Origin: HGW-17 sp964516435
GTDB taxonomy: Bacteria; Myxococcota_A; Polyangia; HGW-17
Direction of reading: 5' to 3'
Assembly: GCA_964516435.1 (NCBI GenBank)
Contig: CAZEZP010000004.1
Location: 59,272-123,271, forward strand
Length of the DNA: 64,000 nt
The translations under genes were made by a program, and so were the position numbers. The notes under the pieces are model-generated. The model made no database searches, had not been told where the DNA came from, and saw only the letters and a program-made list of their open reading frames with translations. Of the stretch, positions 24,900 through 33,551 are shown in pieces; the stretch's first letter is position 1, and every line of letters begins with the position of its first letter.

Positions 24900-26777
24900 T
24901 CACTGGAAGTCGCGCAGGCTCTCGTGGATGCCCTTGAGCACCTCGAACCACCAGTCGAGGGCGGCCTCGTCGGGATGGGTCTCGAAGCGCTCGATCCACT
25001 TCGGCAGTTCGGGATGGGGGTCCTTGTCGACCTCCAGGCGGCGCTTCATGTAGGAGAGCACGTACTCCACGTCGCGCGCGCTCTCCCAGAACACGGAGGC
25101 ATTGCGGCTGTTGATGCGCGAGGCCGTCACGGAAATCTTCTGCAGAAACGCCTCGGACGCCTGGTACAGGTGCTCCACCACCTGCGGGCCCATGTCCTCG
25201 GCCCACGCGCGGTGGAAGCGGCAGATGCCCAGGTTGTCCACGACGAGCTCCTTCTTGAGCCGGGTGGCGCAGGCGCGGCCCAGTTCGCGCGGCGGCAGGA
25301 AATCGTAGTTGTAGACCATGTAATACTTGCCCATGATGGCCATGGGCACGAGCACGCCGGGCGTCCAGTACTGGTTTGGCACCATCCAGCCCTTGCGCCC
25401 GAAGGACGTCAGCACGAGGCGGTCGAGCACCTTGACGCCCTTGAACTTGTGGATGCGCCGGGCCCACTTGCGCACGCCCTCGGAGAAATCCAGCAGGCCG
25501 GCGCGCGAGACGATGGCATCGAGCAGCGCCACGCCGAGTTGGGCGTTGTGCATGGAATCCTGCACCACGTCGAACGTATCGAAATCCCAGTGCGGCTTTT
25601 CCGAAACCCCCAGGTCCGCCGGCTCGAGCCAGCCCAGATCCAGGAGATCCATGAGCCAGGCCAGCACGCCGCCGATCGAGATGGCATCGAAGCCCAGCGT
25701 GTCGGCGTGCCGGTTGAGCATCTCGGCCGCGCGCTGGTCGAAGATGCCGCACAGGGGCCCCATGGTCTGGTAGGGCTCGTAATCCTTCTTGAAGTGCCCG
25801 TTCATCTTTTTGCATACGGCCGCGCAGGGCTCCCCGCAGTGGGACTGCTGCTTGCGCGCGATCGTCTCCTCGTTGAACTGCTTGAGGTAGTGCTCGAGGA
25901 TGAAGCGCCGGTGCAATTCCTGCCGGCGCTCCTCGGTCCATCCGATGGTCCGGTAGTTGAACGCCAGGATGCGCCCGCCCATGTGGGCGTAATTCACGCC
26001 GAACGTGCCGCCGGTGTCCAGGGTGGGGTCGAAGCGGTACTTGGTGGTCGCCTCGAAGTCCTTGGCAGCCAGTTTCTTGTTGTATTTGTTTTCGAACCAC
26101 TCGTCGGCCACCTTGCGGTCTCGGAAGTCCTCGTCCACCACCGTGCCGCCGTAGATCACCGCCACGATGCCGTGATCCTGCACCATCTTGGAACCCAGTC
26201 CGCCGCGCCCCGCCCACGTGTCCACATGGGTGAGTTTTCCATTCTTGATGGGCACCGACACGATCGCCCCCGTATCGGTGAAATACGCGGCCGGCCCCGT
26301 AGCCAGGATGCGGGGGTCGTTTTCATAGCGCACCGCGAACTTTTCATGCACCCAATCCATCAGGGCGTAGACGCCGCCGCGGCCCGAGGTCCAGATGCGG
26401 TGCACGTCCACCGGATGCAGTTCCACCTCGATTTCCTCGCCATGCACGCGGTTGAGGTAGAGCACGCTGGGGGTGGGCGCGCGATGCACGAGGCTCACCA
26501 GGTTGATGCCCAGGTTGTCGAATACCAGTCCCGCCCCGCCCATGCTGGAAACGTAGAATCCGCGCCAGCAGGGAGAAAAACCGGAAAACACCAGCCGGTT
26601 GGAGCCCGGCAGGATGGAGCCGGCCAGAAGTCCCGTTCCGAAATTCAGCGACTTGTAATTATCGCTGATATGCAATCCTAAATCTACAGGTCCGAAGTAA
26701 TCGCCAATATTATAACGGCGCATACGATAGTAACCGCTCGACGCATCAACAAATAATACTTTCATGATATTTTGCAT
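24900..26777 (-). CDS. Tungsten-type aldehyde ferredoxin oxidoreductase family protein
   Basis: AOR-family enzymes oxidise aldehydes to acids with a tungsten-bispterin centre and pass the electrons to ferredoxin. The family features are clear: AGRGGLGSK (pterin-binding, residues about 185-195), DTLGFDAISIGG, and NLGICRFH with the fourth cluster cysteine (about 519). The three other cluster cysteines are in CGEPCAAVC (about 314-322), spaced C-x3-C-x3-C where the Pyrococcus enzyme has C-x2-C-x3-C. The ATG at 26777 follows GGGGAG. At 625 residues the size is normal. It is divergent from a P-loop-like gene and a radical SAM/SPASM gene. Confidence 0.88.
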   Translation of the reverse strand: MQNIMKVLFVDASSGYYRMRRYNIGDYFGPVDLGLHISDNYKSLNFGTGLLAGSILPGSNRLVFSGFSPCWRGFYVSSMGGAGLVFDNLGINLVSLVHRAPTPSVLYLNRVHGEEIEVELHPVDVHRIWTSGRGGVYALMDWVHEKFAVRYENDPRILATGPAAYFTDTGAIVSVPIKNGKLTHVDTWAGRGGLGSKMVQDHGIVAVIYGGTVVDEDFRDRKVADEWFENKYNKKLAAKDFEATTKYRFDPTLDTGGTFGVNYAHMGGRILAFNYRTIGWTEERRQELHRRFILEHYLKQFNEETIARKQQSHCGEPCAAVCKKMNGHFKKDYEPYQTMGPLCGIFDQRAAEMLNRHADTLGFDAISIGGVLAWLMDLLDLGWLEPADLGVSEKPHWDFDTFDVVQDSMHNAQLGVALLDAIVSRAGLLDFSEGVRKWARRIHKFKGVKVLDRLVLTSFGRKGWMVPNQYWTPGVLVPMAIMGKYYMVYNYDFLPPRELGRACATRLKKELVVDNLGICRFHRAWAEDMGPQVVEHLYQASEAFLQKISVTASRINSRNASVFWESARDVEYVLSYMKRRLEVDKDPHPELPKWIERFETHPDEAALDWWFEVLKGIHESLRDFQ

Positions 26778-26839
26778 GTGATTCTCCCCGGGCGTTTCAG
26801 GGCATGGAAGACGCCCGGGGATTCTTTGCATTTTTCGTT

Positions 26840-26867
26840 TTGACTTGCAAGGCTTTTCCTGTAACGT
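26840..26867 (+). promoter_or_regulatory. Sigma-70-like promoter for the P-loop/radical SAM pair
   Basis: TTGACT (26840-26845) and TAACGT (26862-26867) are 16 bases apart, upstream of AAAAGGAGG and the ATG at 26893. Confidence 0.4.
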
Positions 26868-26892
26868 GGGAAATCCGAAAAGGAGGTTTCCC

Positions 26893-27900
26893 ATGTCCGA
26901 CGTCCTGAAAACCGTGTTGCTGTTCGCGTTGCCGGCTTCTGGAAAGAGTGAAGTACGAAAATATCTGGAGGGCCTCACGCCCGAGCAGTGCCGCGAAGAA
27001 TTCCACATGGGTCCCACGCTGCAACTGGACGACTATCCCTACGTGCACTTCATGCACCGCATCGATGACGAACTCTATGCGCGCGGCCTGGAATACGTCT
27101 TCTACAAAGGTCCCAACCGGCCGTTCCAGGACGGCTACACCTGGGGAATGCTCATCGAACTGCTCAACGAGGACTACCGCGACCTGATGAATTCCGTGGT
27201 GGTGGAGCCCGCGTCGGCGGCCCAGTGGCTCTTCGACCGGCTGGACGCCGCCCGCGAGAAGGTGGGCCAGGAGCCGGTGCTGGACATGGTGCCGTACCGC
27301 ATCCGCTGCGACATCGCCGCGGCCATGGAGGCCGAGGTGCGCGAGGAACTGGACCGGCGCAACCGCACCAACGCCCAGCCCAAGGAGGGCCGCACGGTGG
27401 TCATCGAGGCGGCCCGCGGCGGCGCCAATGGTGCGGCGTTCCCGCTCACCCCGCCGCAGGGCTACGAATACAGCATCTCGCAGTTCTCCGATGAAATCCT
27501 GGAGCACGCCTCCATCCTGTACGTGTGGGTGACCCCCGAGGAAAGCCGCCGAAAGAACTTCGAGCGCGGCCTTCCCGATGGCCAGGGCAGCATCCTGTTC
27601 CACTCCGTGCCCACCGAGGTGATGCTGGGCGAATACGGCTGCGACGACATGGAATATCTCATCTCCGTGTCCGACAAGCCCAATACCATCAAGATCCAGC
27701 GCCCGGTGGTCGTGGAGCGCGATGGGCAGAAGCGCTACGAACTGCGCACCTGGTACATCCCCGTGGCGCGCTTCGACAACCGCGCGGACCTCACCACCTT
27801 CGTGCGCAAGCCGCGCAGCGAGTGGAAGGAAGACGAGCGCCGCGCCCTGCACGACGGACTCAAGGCGGCCTTCGCCACGCTGGCCGCGCTTTCGCGCTGA
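26893..27900 (+). CDS. Unknown protein with degenerate P-loop-like N-terminus
   Basis: AAAGGAGG fixes the start at 26893 (335 residues). The N-terminus VLLFALPASGKSEVRKYL looks like a beta strand followed by a Walker A loop, ALPASGKS in place of GxxxxGKS, and DDYPYVHFMHRIDDE might be a switch-like segment. The rest has a conserved-looking soluble alpha/beta pattern with no membrane helix. I do not recognise a family with certainty; kinase- or nucleotidyl-binding activity is a guess. It is 31 bases from the radical SAM gene downstream and divergent from the aldehyde oxidoreductase, so a role in that cofactor's handling is possible. Confidence 0.6.
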   Translation: MSDVLKTVLLFALPASGKSEVRKYLEGLTPEQCREEFHMGPTLQLDDYPYVHFMHRIDDELYARGLEYVFYKGPNRPFQDGYTWGMLIELLNEDYRDLMNSVVVEPASAAQWLFDRLDAAREKVGQEPVLDMVPYRIRCDIAAAMEAEVREELDRRNRTNAQPKEGRTVVIEAARGGANGAAFPLTPPQGYEYSISQFSDEILEHASILYVWVTPEESRRKNFERGLPDGQGSILFHSVPTEVMLGEYGCDDMEYLISVSDKPNTIKIQRPVVVERDGQKRYELRTWYIPVARFDNRADLTTFVRKPRSEWKEDERRALHDGLKAAFATLAALSR

Positions 27901-27931
27901 CGCCATGGCCTGAAATCCCGGACCCGCCGCC

Positions 27932-29020
27932 ATGCTCGCCCCCCTGTTGCACCGCCTGCAGGAAGCCCGATGGGGACTTTATCAAAAAATAGAAAGTGAT
28001 CTCCATGAACTGCGCTACCTGTTCTGGGAGACCACGCGCCGGTGCAACCTGAACTGCCGCCACTGCGGTTCCGACTGCGGACGCGACGACAGCCTCGCGG
28101 GGCTTCCCGGCGACGTGGTGAAGCGGGTGCTCTCGGAAATCGCCGCCGCCTTCGACGCGGGACGGATCATGCTGGTGGCCTCCGGCGGCGAGCCGCTGGT
28201 ACGGCCGGATCTCTTCGACATCCTGGCGCATGCGGGCGCGCTCGGCTTCCGGCTGGGCATGGTGACCAACGGCTGGGCGCTTTCGGAGGAAACCGCCCGC
28301 CGCCTGGCCGACGTGGAAATGGAGAGCATCGTGGTCTCCCTCGACGGCCCCCGCGAAACGCACGACTGGCTGCGTAGCCGCACGGGCTCCTTCGACCGTG
28401 CCACGGCCGCCCTGCGCCACCTGGCCGCCGCGCGGATTCCAATCGTGGAAGGCATCACCTGCGTCACACCGCGCAGCCTGGGAGAACTCGAGACCACCTA
28501 TGAAATCGTGCGCGCCACGGGAGCCAACTACTGGCGCGTGTTCAACATCTTTCCCATCGGCCGGGCCAAGGACGACCCGGAACTGCTGCTGCAGCCGGAG
28601 CACTTCCGCATCCTCGTGGAAACGCTCGCCCGCCTGCGGGAGCGCGGCCGCCGGGAAGGCGTCGCCGTGAACCTGAGCGAGGAGGGCTACCTGGGCTTCG
28701 ACGTGGAACCGAAGGTGCGCGATGCCGTCTACTTCTGCCGCGCCGGCGTGAACATCGCCGGCATCATGGCCGACGGGACCATCGCGGCCTGCCCCAACCT
28801 GCCGCCCTGGATGGGACAGGGCAACGTGCTGTCCGATTCCTTCGTGCACGTGTGGAACACCCGCTACGAGATCTTTCGGGATCGCTCCTGGATGCGCCGC
28901 GGAATGTGCGCCGACTGCAAGCATTTCGGCATGTGCCGCGGCAATTCCCTGCACATCTGGGATCCCGTGCGCCAGGAACCCGCCTGGTGCCACTTCCGCA
29001 TGATGCATCCCGACAGTTGA
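27932..29020 (+). CDS. Radical SAM/SPASM domain protein
   Basis: The [4Fe-4S] radical SAM motif is CNLNCRHC (CxxxCxxC) near residue 35, then SGGEPLVRPDL (GGE motif) and SLDGPRETHDWLR, the standard barrel. The C-terminal cysteines (VYFCRAG, AACPN, CADCKHFGMC, AWCHF) form a SPASM auxiliary-cluster region, as in peptide-modifying or cofactor-maturing enzymes. 362 residues. The opening LRYLFWETTRRCNLNCRHCGSDC resembles rSAM/SPASM proteins of the TIGR04133 type. Pyrococcus aldehyde oxidoreductases have a comparable neighbour (Cmo, 'cofactor-modifying'), so help in AOR maturation is a reasonable inference. Confidence 0.82.
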   Translation: MLAPLLHRLQEARWGLYQKIESDLHELRYLFWETTRRCNLNCRHCGSDCGRDDSLAGLPGDVVKRVLSEIAAAFDAGRIMLVASGGEPLVRPDLFDILAHAGALGFRLGMVTNGWALSEETARRLADVEMESIVVSLDGPRETHDWLRSRTGSFDRATAALRHLAAARIPIVEGITCVTPRSLGELETTYEIVRATGANYWRVFNIFPIGRAKDDPELLLQPEHFRILVETLARLRERGRREGVAVNLSEEGYLGFDVEPKVRDAVYFCRAGVNIAGIMADGTIAACPNLPPWMGQGNVLSDSFVHVWNTRYEIFRDRSWMRRGMCADCKHFGMCRGNSLHIWDPVRQEPAWCHFRMMHPDS

Positions 29021-29050
29021 TCCTGTTTTCGGGAATTCCAGGAAGATTCC

Positions 29051-29491
29051 TCACATTCCCATGGGGCAGCCCATCGGGCCCATCATGGGGCCGCGCTCGT
29101 AGCCGCGCGGACCGCGCATCCAGAAGGGCCGGTTCCGCAAACGCTCCAGGCGCTGCCGCTGGTTTTCGTCGAGAAGCAGGCGGATTTCATCGAGAATCCT
29201 TTCATTCACCTCTCGTACGCGCGGTGCCGTCTCCCGAAGTATGGCGTCCAGTTCGGGCCTGTATTTTTGCAAAATCGCCTCCACCGCTTTCCGCTGCTCG
29301 GGGGTAAGCCCCAGCCGCCTGTACATGCCGGGCCCCGGCACCAGGGGATTCTGGGGTTCGTAGCGGCGGGCGGCTGATGGCCCGATTCGGGCCAGCCCAT
29401 AGCCAGCGCCCATGCCGGCGCCGAAAATGAGCAGCAGCATGACCGCAGTCATCCAGCTCATGAACCGGGGGGAAAGCTTACCATGCATCAT
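29051..29491 (-). CDS. Spy/CpxP-like periplasmic metal-stress protein
   Basis: After a membrane-spanning signal anchor (residues about 12-35) the protein has a helical domain with the LTPEQRKAVEAIL and LLLDENQRQRLERL (LTxxQ-type) motifs that define the Spy/CpxP/CnrX heavy-metal-resistance fold. The Gly/Met-rich tail (GPMMGPMGCPMGM) may bind copper or other soft metals. The start is one of two adjacent ATGs at 29491 and 29488 after AGGAGGAAC. The gene overlaps the anti-sigma gene end, so sigma, anti-sigma and sensor form one operon, as in CnrYXH-like metal-responsive circuits. Confidence 0.75.
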   Translation of the reverse strand: MMHGKLSPRFMSWMTAVMLLLIFGAGMGAGYGLARIGPSAARRYEPQNPLVPGPGMYRRLGLTPEQRKAVEAILQKYRPELDAILRETAPRVREVNERILDEIRLLLDENQRQRLERLRNRPFWMRGPRGYERGPMMGPMGCPMGM

Positions 29492-29831
29492 GTTCCTCCT
29501 CCGGATACGCACCCAGTTCGAGGATTTCGGAGACGGAAGGATCGTGCTCCTCCTGCGCCCAGGACAGCAGCCTGTCGGCTGCAGGAATGTCCACGCTCCC
29601 CGTCTCATGCCCCATGAGCGACAACGCCAGAATCAGGACTGCCGCCCCCATGGCGAAAGCCGCTCCCCACCGGGCGTAGGAGACGAGGATTCCGAGCCAT
29701 GACGGGCGCCGGGCGCGTTCCGCCAGGATGCGCGCCACGAGGGAATCCGCGACCCGCTCGAACTCATCTCCGGGCGCGGGATCGAGACAGCCGAGATCGA
29801 GGGGCTTTTCGCCAAAATCATTTCCGTTCAT
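29478..29831 (-). CDS. Probable anti-sigma factor with a single membrane helix
   Basis: The short protein (117 residues) has an acidic cytoplasmic N-terminal region (MNGNDFGEKPLD...), a segment resembling anti-sigma N-terminal helices (EFERVADSLVARILAERARR), one membrane helix (about residues 60-80), and a short periplasmic tail. It lies directly after the ECF sigma gene, with which it overlaps by 14 bases, so it is a natural candidate for the cognate anti-sigma. AGGAGG precedes the ATG at 29831. No zinc-finger (HxxxCxxC) is present. Confidence 0.6.
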   Translation of the reverse strand: MNGNDFGEKPLDLGCLDPAPGDEFERVADSLVARILAERARRPSWLGILVSYARWGAAFAMGAAVLILALSLMGHETGSVDIPAADRLLSWAQEEHDPSVSEILELGAYPEEEHDAW

Positions 29832-30459
29832 GCGGTTCCTCCTTTCCGGGGAACGAACCATCCTTTCCATCGACGGCTTCCAGGCGCGCGCGCATTTTCC
29901 GGCGGGCGTCGAAGAGCAATTGCCGGGAATTGACCTCGCTGGTCCCCAATGCCTGCGCAATCTCGGAATGGGTCCATCCCTCGAGATCGTGCAGGAAAAG
30001 CACCTCGGCCTGCCGGGGTGGAAGCGCTTCTGCAGCCGCCAGCAGCCTTTCCCTCAGCAGCACGTCTCCCGTCTGAGCCGAAGCGGGCGCGTCTTCCCGT
30101 TCCGGTTCGCTCCGCCTGCGACGGCGCGCCGAAGACCGCGCGTACGCCATGGCCCGGTTGCGCACCACCGCCAGCAGCCAGCCGGAGAAGCGCGAAGGAT
30201 CCCGGCAGGATTCGAGATCGACGAAGGCATCGGTCATGGCTTCCTGCACCACGTCCAGCGCATCCTCCCGCGAGCGCACCACGGAGAGCGCCGTGCAGTA
30301 GGCCGCGCGGTAGTGGGCCCGCACGAGCTTGCCGAAACTGCCGGCATCTCCCGCCAGGGCCTGCCGGACGAGTTTTTCGGTTTCGATGGGGGTCAGCACG
30401 TCCCGGACCCGACTCCTTTCCACGCGGATGGTGCCGCAGCCAGGCCAACCGTTATGCAC
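29818..30459 (-). CDS. ECF-family RNA polymerase sigma factor (first of two)
   Basis: Sigma region 2 is visible (FGKLVRAHYRAAYCTALSVVRSREDALDVVQEAM, RFSGWLLAVVRNRAM), followed by a basic linker and region 4 (LPPRQAEVLFLHDLEGWTHSEIAQALGTS), a helix-turn-helix that contacts the -35 element. Length 213 with the GTG at 30459. Two later GTGs (30423, 30399) are also possible; a GGAG lies four bases before the first, so I kept it. It overlaps the anti-sigma gene and is divergent from a Gly/His-rich lipoprotein that may be its target. Confidence 0.88.
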   Translation of the reverse strand: MHNGWPGCGTIRVERSRVRDVLTPIETEKLVRQALAGDAGSFGKLVRAHYRAAYCTALSVVRSREDALDVVQEAMTDAFVDLESCRDPSRFSGWLLAVVRNRAMAYARSSARRRRRSEPEREDAPASAQTGDVLLRERLLAAAEALPPRQAEVLFLHDLEGWTHSEIAQALGTSEVNSRQLLFDARRKMRARLEAVDGKDGSFPGKEEPHERK

Positions 30460-30573
30460 TTTTCTCCGAAAATGAACAGCGCCGGAAAAAAGACATGTTT
30501 CCTAACGCCCGGCCAGCCGGCGGCAACATAACGGCAAATCCTTCGCGCGGCGAAGGTGAAAGGACGAAAAATC

Positions 30574-31209
30574 ATGAAAAACGCATTCTTCCTTCTTCTC
30601 CCTCTTCTGGTCTCGTTGGGAATCTCTTCTCTGGCGGGGTGCGAAAACACGCCCGCCACGGCGCCGGCATCTCCGGGATCGGCGCCGGGTTCCGGTTTCT
30701 TCCGGGATGGAACGGACGCGACTTTCGCCTTTCATCCCGGGGACGGGCATGGCCAGGGCCTGGGTCGCGGACATGGTTTCGGTGCGGCTTTCGGTGGAAT
30801 GGAACCCGGATTCGATCCTGGAACCGGACATGGCAGGGGATGGTGCCGCGGGTGCGGAATGGGCGCTGTTCCCGGTGGAGCGGCCGGACTCCATCATGAA
30901 CACGGCTACGGCCGGGGACTGGGCAGGCGGACGGCCCTTCATGCGGGCCGGGGAATGGGCTTCGGCCCCGGGCGCAAACGCGGCATGGGCATGGCGCCCG
31001 GGCGCGGCCGACCTTTGTTGGAAGCCGCCAACGCCTGTGAAAACAGGAAGGAAGGGGATGGATGCACGTTCACCATCGGCGATTACACCGTGGAGAGCAC
31101 ATGCGCCGCATGCCCCCGGCTGGACGGAAAACTCGTGTGCCACGGACCGAAGGTGACCACCACCGTGCAGACTCCCGCCGCACCACCAACTTCTTCCACT
31201 TCCCGGTAA
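30574..31209 (+). CDS. Gly/His-rich lipoprotein, possible metal-binding stress protein
   Basis: The ATG at 30574 follows AAAGGA. After a signal peptide with lipobox LAGC, residues about 45-160 are rich in Gly, His, Arg, Met and aromatic residues (repeating GHGxG/GxGHGF), and a final domain has six or so cysteines (WCRGCGM, ACENRKEGDGC, CAACPRLDGKLVC). Such composition suggests binding of copper or other metals at the cell surface. It is divergent from the ECF sigma/anti-sigma/Spy-like operon. No homologue is recognised. Confidence 0.7.
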   Translation: MKNAFFLLLPLLVSLGISSLAGCENTPATAPASPGSAPGSGFFRDGTDATFAFHPGDGHGQGLGRGHGFGAAFGGMEPGFDPGTGHGRGWCRGCGMGAVPGGAAGLHHEHGYGRGLGRRTALHAGRGMGFGPGRKRGMGMAPGRGRPLLEAANACENRKEGDGCTFTIGDYTVESTCAACPRLDGKLVCHGPKVTTTVQTPAAPPTSSTSR

Positions 31210-31244
31210 TCCCGAATCGTCCAGATTCGCGCCCTGCATATTCA

Positions 31245-31267
31245 AATCCGTTTCCGGAAACCGGATT
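31245..31267. repeat. Near-perfect inverted repeat after the Gly/His-rich lipoprotein
   Basis: AATCCG-TTTCC (31245-31255) is mirrored by GGAAA-CCGGATT (31256-31267), a palindrome broken only by one extra C. It lies between the lipoprotein and membrane-protein genes and could be an operator or a hairpin. Confidence 0.35.
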
Positions 31268-31320
31268 CGGCATCTTTTCACCGGAAACGTTTTCTGATAG
31301 GGCGAAAAAGCGGCGCGCCG

Positions 31321-32115
31321 ATGCGCCGGAAACGGAACCGATGCATCATGGAAGGATTGCTCACGGCGGCCGGGCTGGGACTTTCGTTCGGGAACCTCTG
31401 GATCTGCGTGTTGCTGGTGTTTTCCCTGCAGACGGCCAACCGCGCCACGGCGGCTGGCTACCTGGCGGGGCGGGCCGCGGCGCTCGTGGCGCTGTGCGCG
31501 CTCGTGGCGCTTCTCGGGCAGGCCGTGCCCATTCCGCCGCTCCTGCTGCATGCGGTCTCCGGGCTCTTTCTGCTGGGCTTCGCCGTCTACCTGCTGGCCC
31601 TGCACGTGTTCTCGTGGGTGCCCCCGTGGAAGCGCGCTGCCACCACCACGCCCGCCGCGGGCCCGGATTGCGATCACCACTGCGCCACCTGCTCCCTGCG
31701 CAAAAATCCGGCGGCGCACGCCGCCTGCGCGGACTGCGGCGATCACGGGATCTGCGCGGCCGAAGAACCCGAAGTTCGCGATCTGGCGACCCCCGCCCGC
31801 CGGCTCCACGGCAAGGCCGGACCGCAGGAGACGGCCGCGGTCGGGTTCGGACCGGGCGTAATCCTGGGCGTGCTGCGCGGAGCGGCCCTGTGCGGCAAAC
31901 TCGTGGTCCTGCTCCCGCTGCTGCTGACGGCCTCCGTGCCCGAAGCCGCCGCCATGGGCGCCGTCTTCGCCCTGACCTCTTCGCTGTATCCGCTTCTGGG
32001 CTTCGTCTTCGGCGCCTTCGCCCTGCGCGTGGTGCGACTGAAGAAGCCCGTCTTCTGGGCCAGTTCCCTCTTCCTGGCCTTCCTGGGCGCCCGCATGCTG
32101 GCCGCCGCCTGGTGA
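31321..32115 (+). CDS. Polytopic membrane protein with Cys-rich central loop (DsbD/TauE-like)
   Basis: Two three-helix bundles (residues about 12-100 and 170-260) flank a hydrophilic loop with seven cysteines and several histidines (CDHHCATCSLRKN...ACADCGDHGICA). The fold pattern recalls DsbD/CcdA- or TauE/UreH-type transporters, while the loop may coordinate a metal. The start is unsure: ATG at 31321 or 31348, neither with a strong Shine-Dalgarno. It sits next to the Gly/His-rich lipoprotein, which makes a shared metal- or redox-related role plausible. Confidence 0.6.
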   Translation: MRRKRNRCIMEGLLTAAGLGLSFGNLWICVLLVFSLQTANRATAAGYLAGRAAALVALCALVALLGQAVPIPPLLLHAVSGLFLLGFAVYLLALHVFSWVPPWKRAATTTPAAGPDCDHHCATCSLRKNPAAHAACADCGDHGICAAEEPEVRDLATPARRLHGKAGPQETAAVGFGPGVILGVLRGAALCGKLVVLLPLLLTASVPEAAAMGAVFALTSSLYPLLGFVFGAFALRVVRLKKPVFWASSLFLAFLGARMLAAAW

Positions 32116-32232
32116 ACCCCCGCGCTCCGCCCCATTGACCGCGCTGCCCGAATGTGCCTAGAGTGGCCCTCCGGATGGGCCGCCGGAACTGCATGTTCCG
32201 GAAAATCCCCCGTCCGAAAAGGAGATGCACGC

Positions 32233-33411
32233 ATGGTACGTTCCGTCATCGTTTCCGCCGTCCGCACCCCCGTGGGCTCCTTCCAGGGAGCGCTGGCTTC
32301 CATGAGCGCCGTGCAACTCGGAGCGCTCGCCATTTCCGAGGCCGTTTCCCGCGCCGGCATCACGCCCGAGCAGGTGCAGTCGGTCATCATGGGCAACGTG
32401 CTGGGGGCCGGCCAGGGACAGAATCCCGCCCGGCAGGCCACGATTCGCGCGGGGCTGCCGCATTCCGTGGAAGCCATGACCGTCAACAAGGTCTGCGGTT
32501 CCGGCCTCAAGGCCGTGATGCTGGCGGATCAGGCCATCCGCTGCGGCGAGGCCGAAATCGTCGTGGCCGGCGGCATGGAGAGCATGAGCGGCGCGCCGTA
32601 TCTGCTTCCCAAGGCACGCGAGGGCTACCGCATGGGCAACGCCACCGTGGTGGACTCCATGGTCAACGACGGGCTGTGGGACGTCTACAACGACAAGCAC
32701 ATGGGCGCCCTGGCCGACATCGCCAGCGCCAAGTACGGCTTTACGCGAGAGGAGCAGGACGCCTTCGCCAAGACTTCCTACATGCGCGCCCAGGAAGCCA
32801 CGCGTTCCGGCGTGTTCGAGCGGGAAATCGTGCCCGTGGCCGTTCCACAAAAGAAAGGCGATCCGATCCTGGTGCGCGAGGACGAAGGCGTGTTCAAGGC
32901 CCAGTTCGAGAAGATGCCCACGCTCAAGCCGGCCTTCACCAAGGACGGCCAGGTCACGGCCGCCAATGCATCCTCCATCAACGACGGCGCGGCGGCGCTC
33001 GTGATCATGAGTGAAACGAAGGCGCAGCAACTGGGCTTGCAGCCTCTGGCCATCATCGGGCCGCACGCCGGCTTCTCCCATGACCCGACATTTTTCACCA
33101 CGGCCCCCTCCGGCGCCATCGCCCGCGTCCTGGAACGGGGCGGCTGGAAGGCGGACCAGATCGATCTCTGGGAAATCAACGAGGCCTTCAGTTTCGTGAC
33201 GCTGTTCGCCATGCGCGAGTTCCACCTGGATCACGCCCGCGTGAACGTCTGGGGCGGCGCCGTGGCCATCGGGCATCCCATCGGCGCCAGCGGTGCGCGC
33301 ATCCTCACCACGCTGGTGCACGGGCTTCACCGCCAGAACGTGCGCCGCGGCCTGGCCACCCTGTGCATCGGCGGCGGCGAGGGCGTGGCCATGGCGGTGG
33401 AGCGCCCGTAG
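32233..33411 (+). CDS. Acetyl-CoA acetyltransferase (thiolase)
   Basis: A biosynthetic-type thiolase that interconverts two acetyl-CoA with acetoacetyl-CoA. The active-site residues are present: Cys88 (VNKVCGSG), His348 (AIGHPIGASGAR) and Cys378 (LCIGGGEG), with the NEAFS motif before them. The ATG at 32233 has AAAAGGAG upstream; 392 residues is normal. It stands alone between unrelated genes, so its pathway (ketone body, butyrate or polyhydroxyalkanoate metabolism) cannot be assigned. Confidence 0.95.
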   Translation: MVRSVIVSAVRTPVGSFQGALASMSAVQLGALAISEAVSRAGITPEQVQSVIMGNVLGAGQGQNPARQATIRAGLPHSVEAMTVNKVCGSGLKAVMLADQAIRCGEAEIVVAGGMESMSGAPYLLPKAREGYRMGNATVVDSMVNDGLWDVYNDKHMGALADIASAKYGFTREEQDAFAKTSYMRAQEATRSGVFEREIVPVAVPQKKGDPILVREDEGVFKAQFEKMPTLKPAFTKDGQVTAANASSINDGAAALVIMSETKAQQLGLQPLAIIGPHAGFSHDPTFFTTAPSGAIARVLERGGWKADQIDLWEINEAFSFVTLFAMREFHLDHARVNVWGGAVAIGHPIGASGARILTTLVHGLHRQNVRRGLATLCIGGGEGVAMAVERP

Positions 33412-33551
33412 GACCCCATGCTTCCGGATGCGCCGTTTCCCCGGCTTCGCTCCCGTAAAAAAACCTTTTCCGCGTCACGTTTCCGGAGTATGAATCGGAC
33501 GCGGAGGGTTATGCAATAAGCAAAAAATGCATTCCCACACGAGGTGACAGG

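Noticed and set aside
24924..26681. 585-codon open frame antisense to the aldehyde oxidoreductase gene
   Set aside because: Product is His/Val/Gly-rich shadow without motifs, while the minus strand has all AOR signatures.
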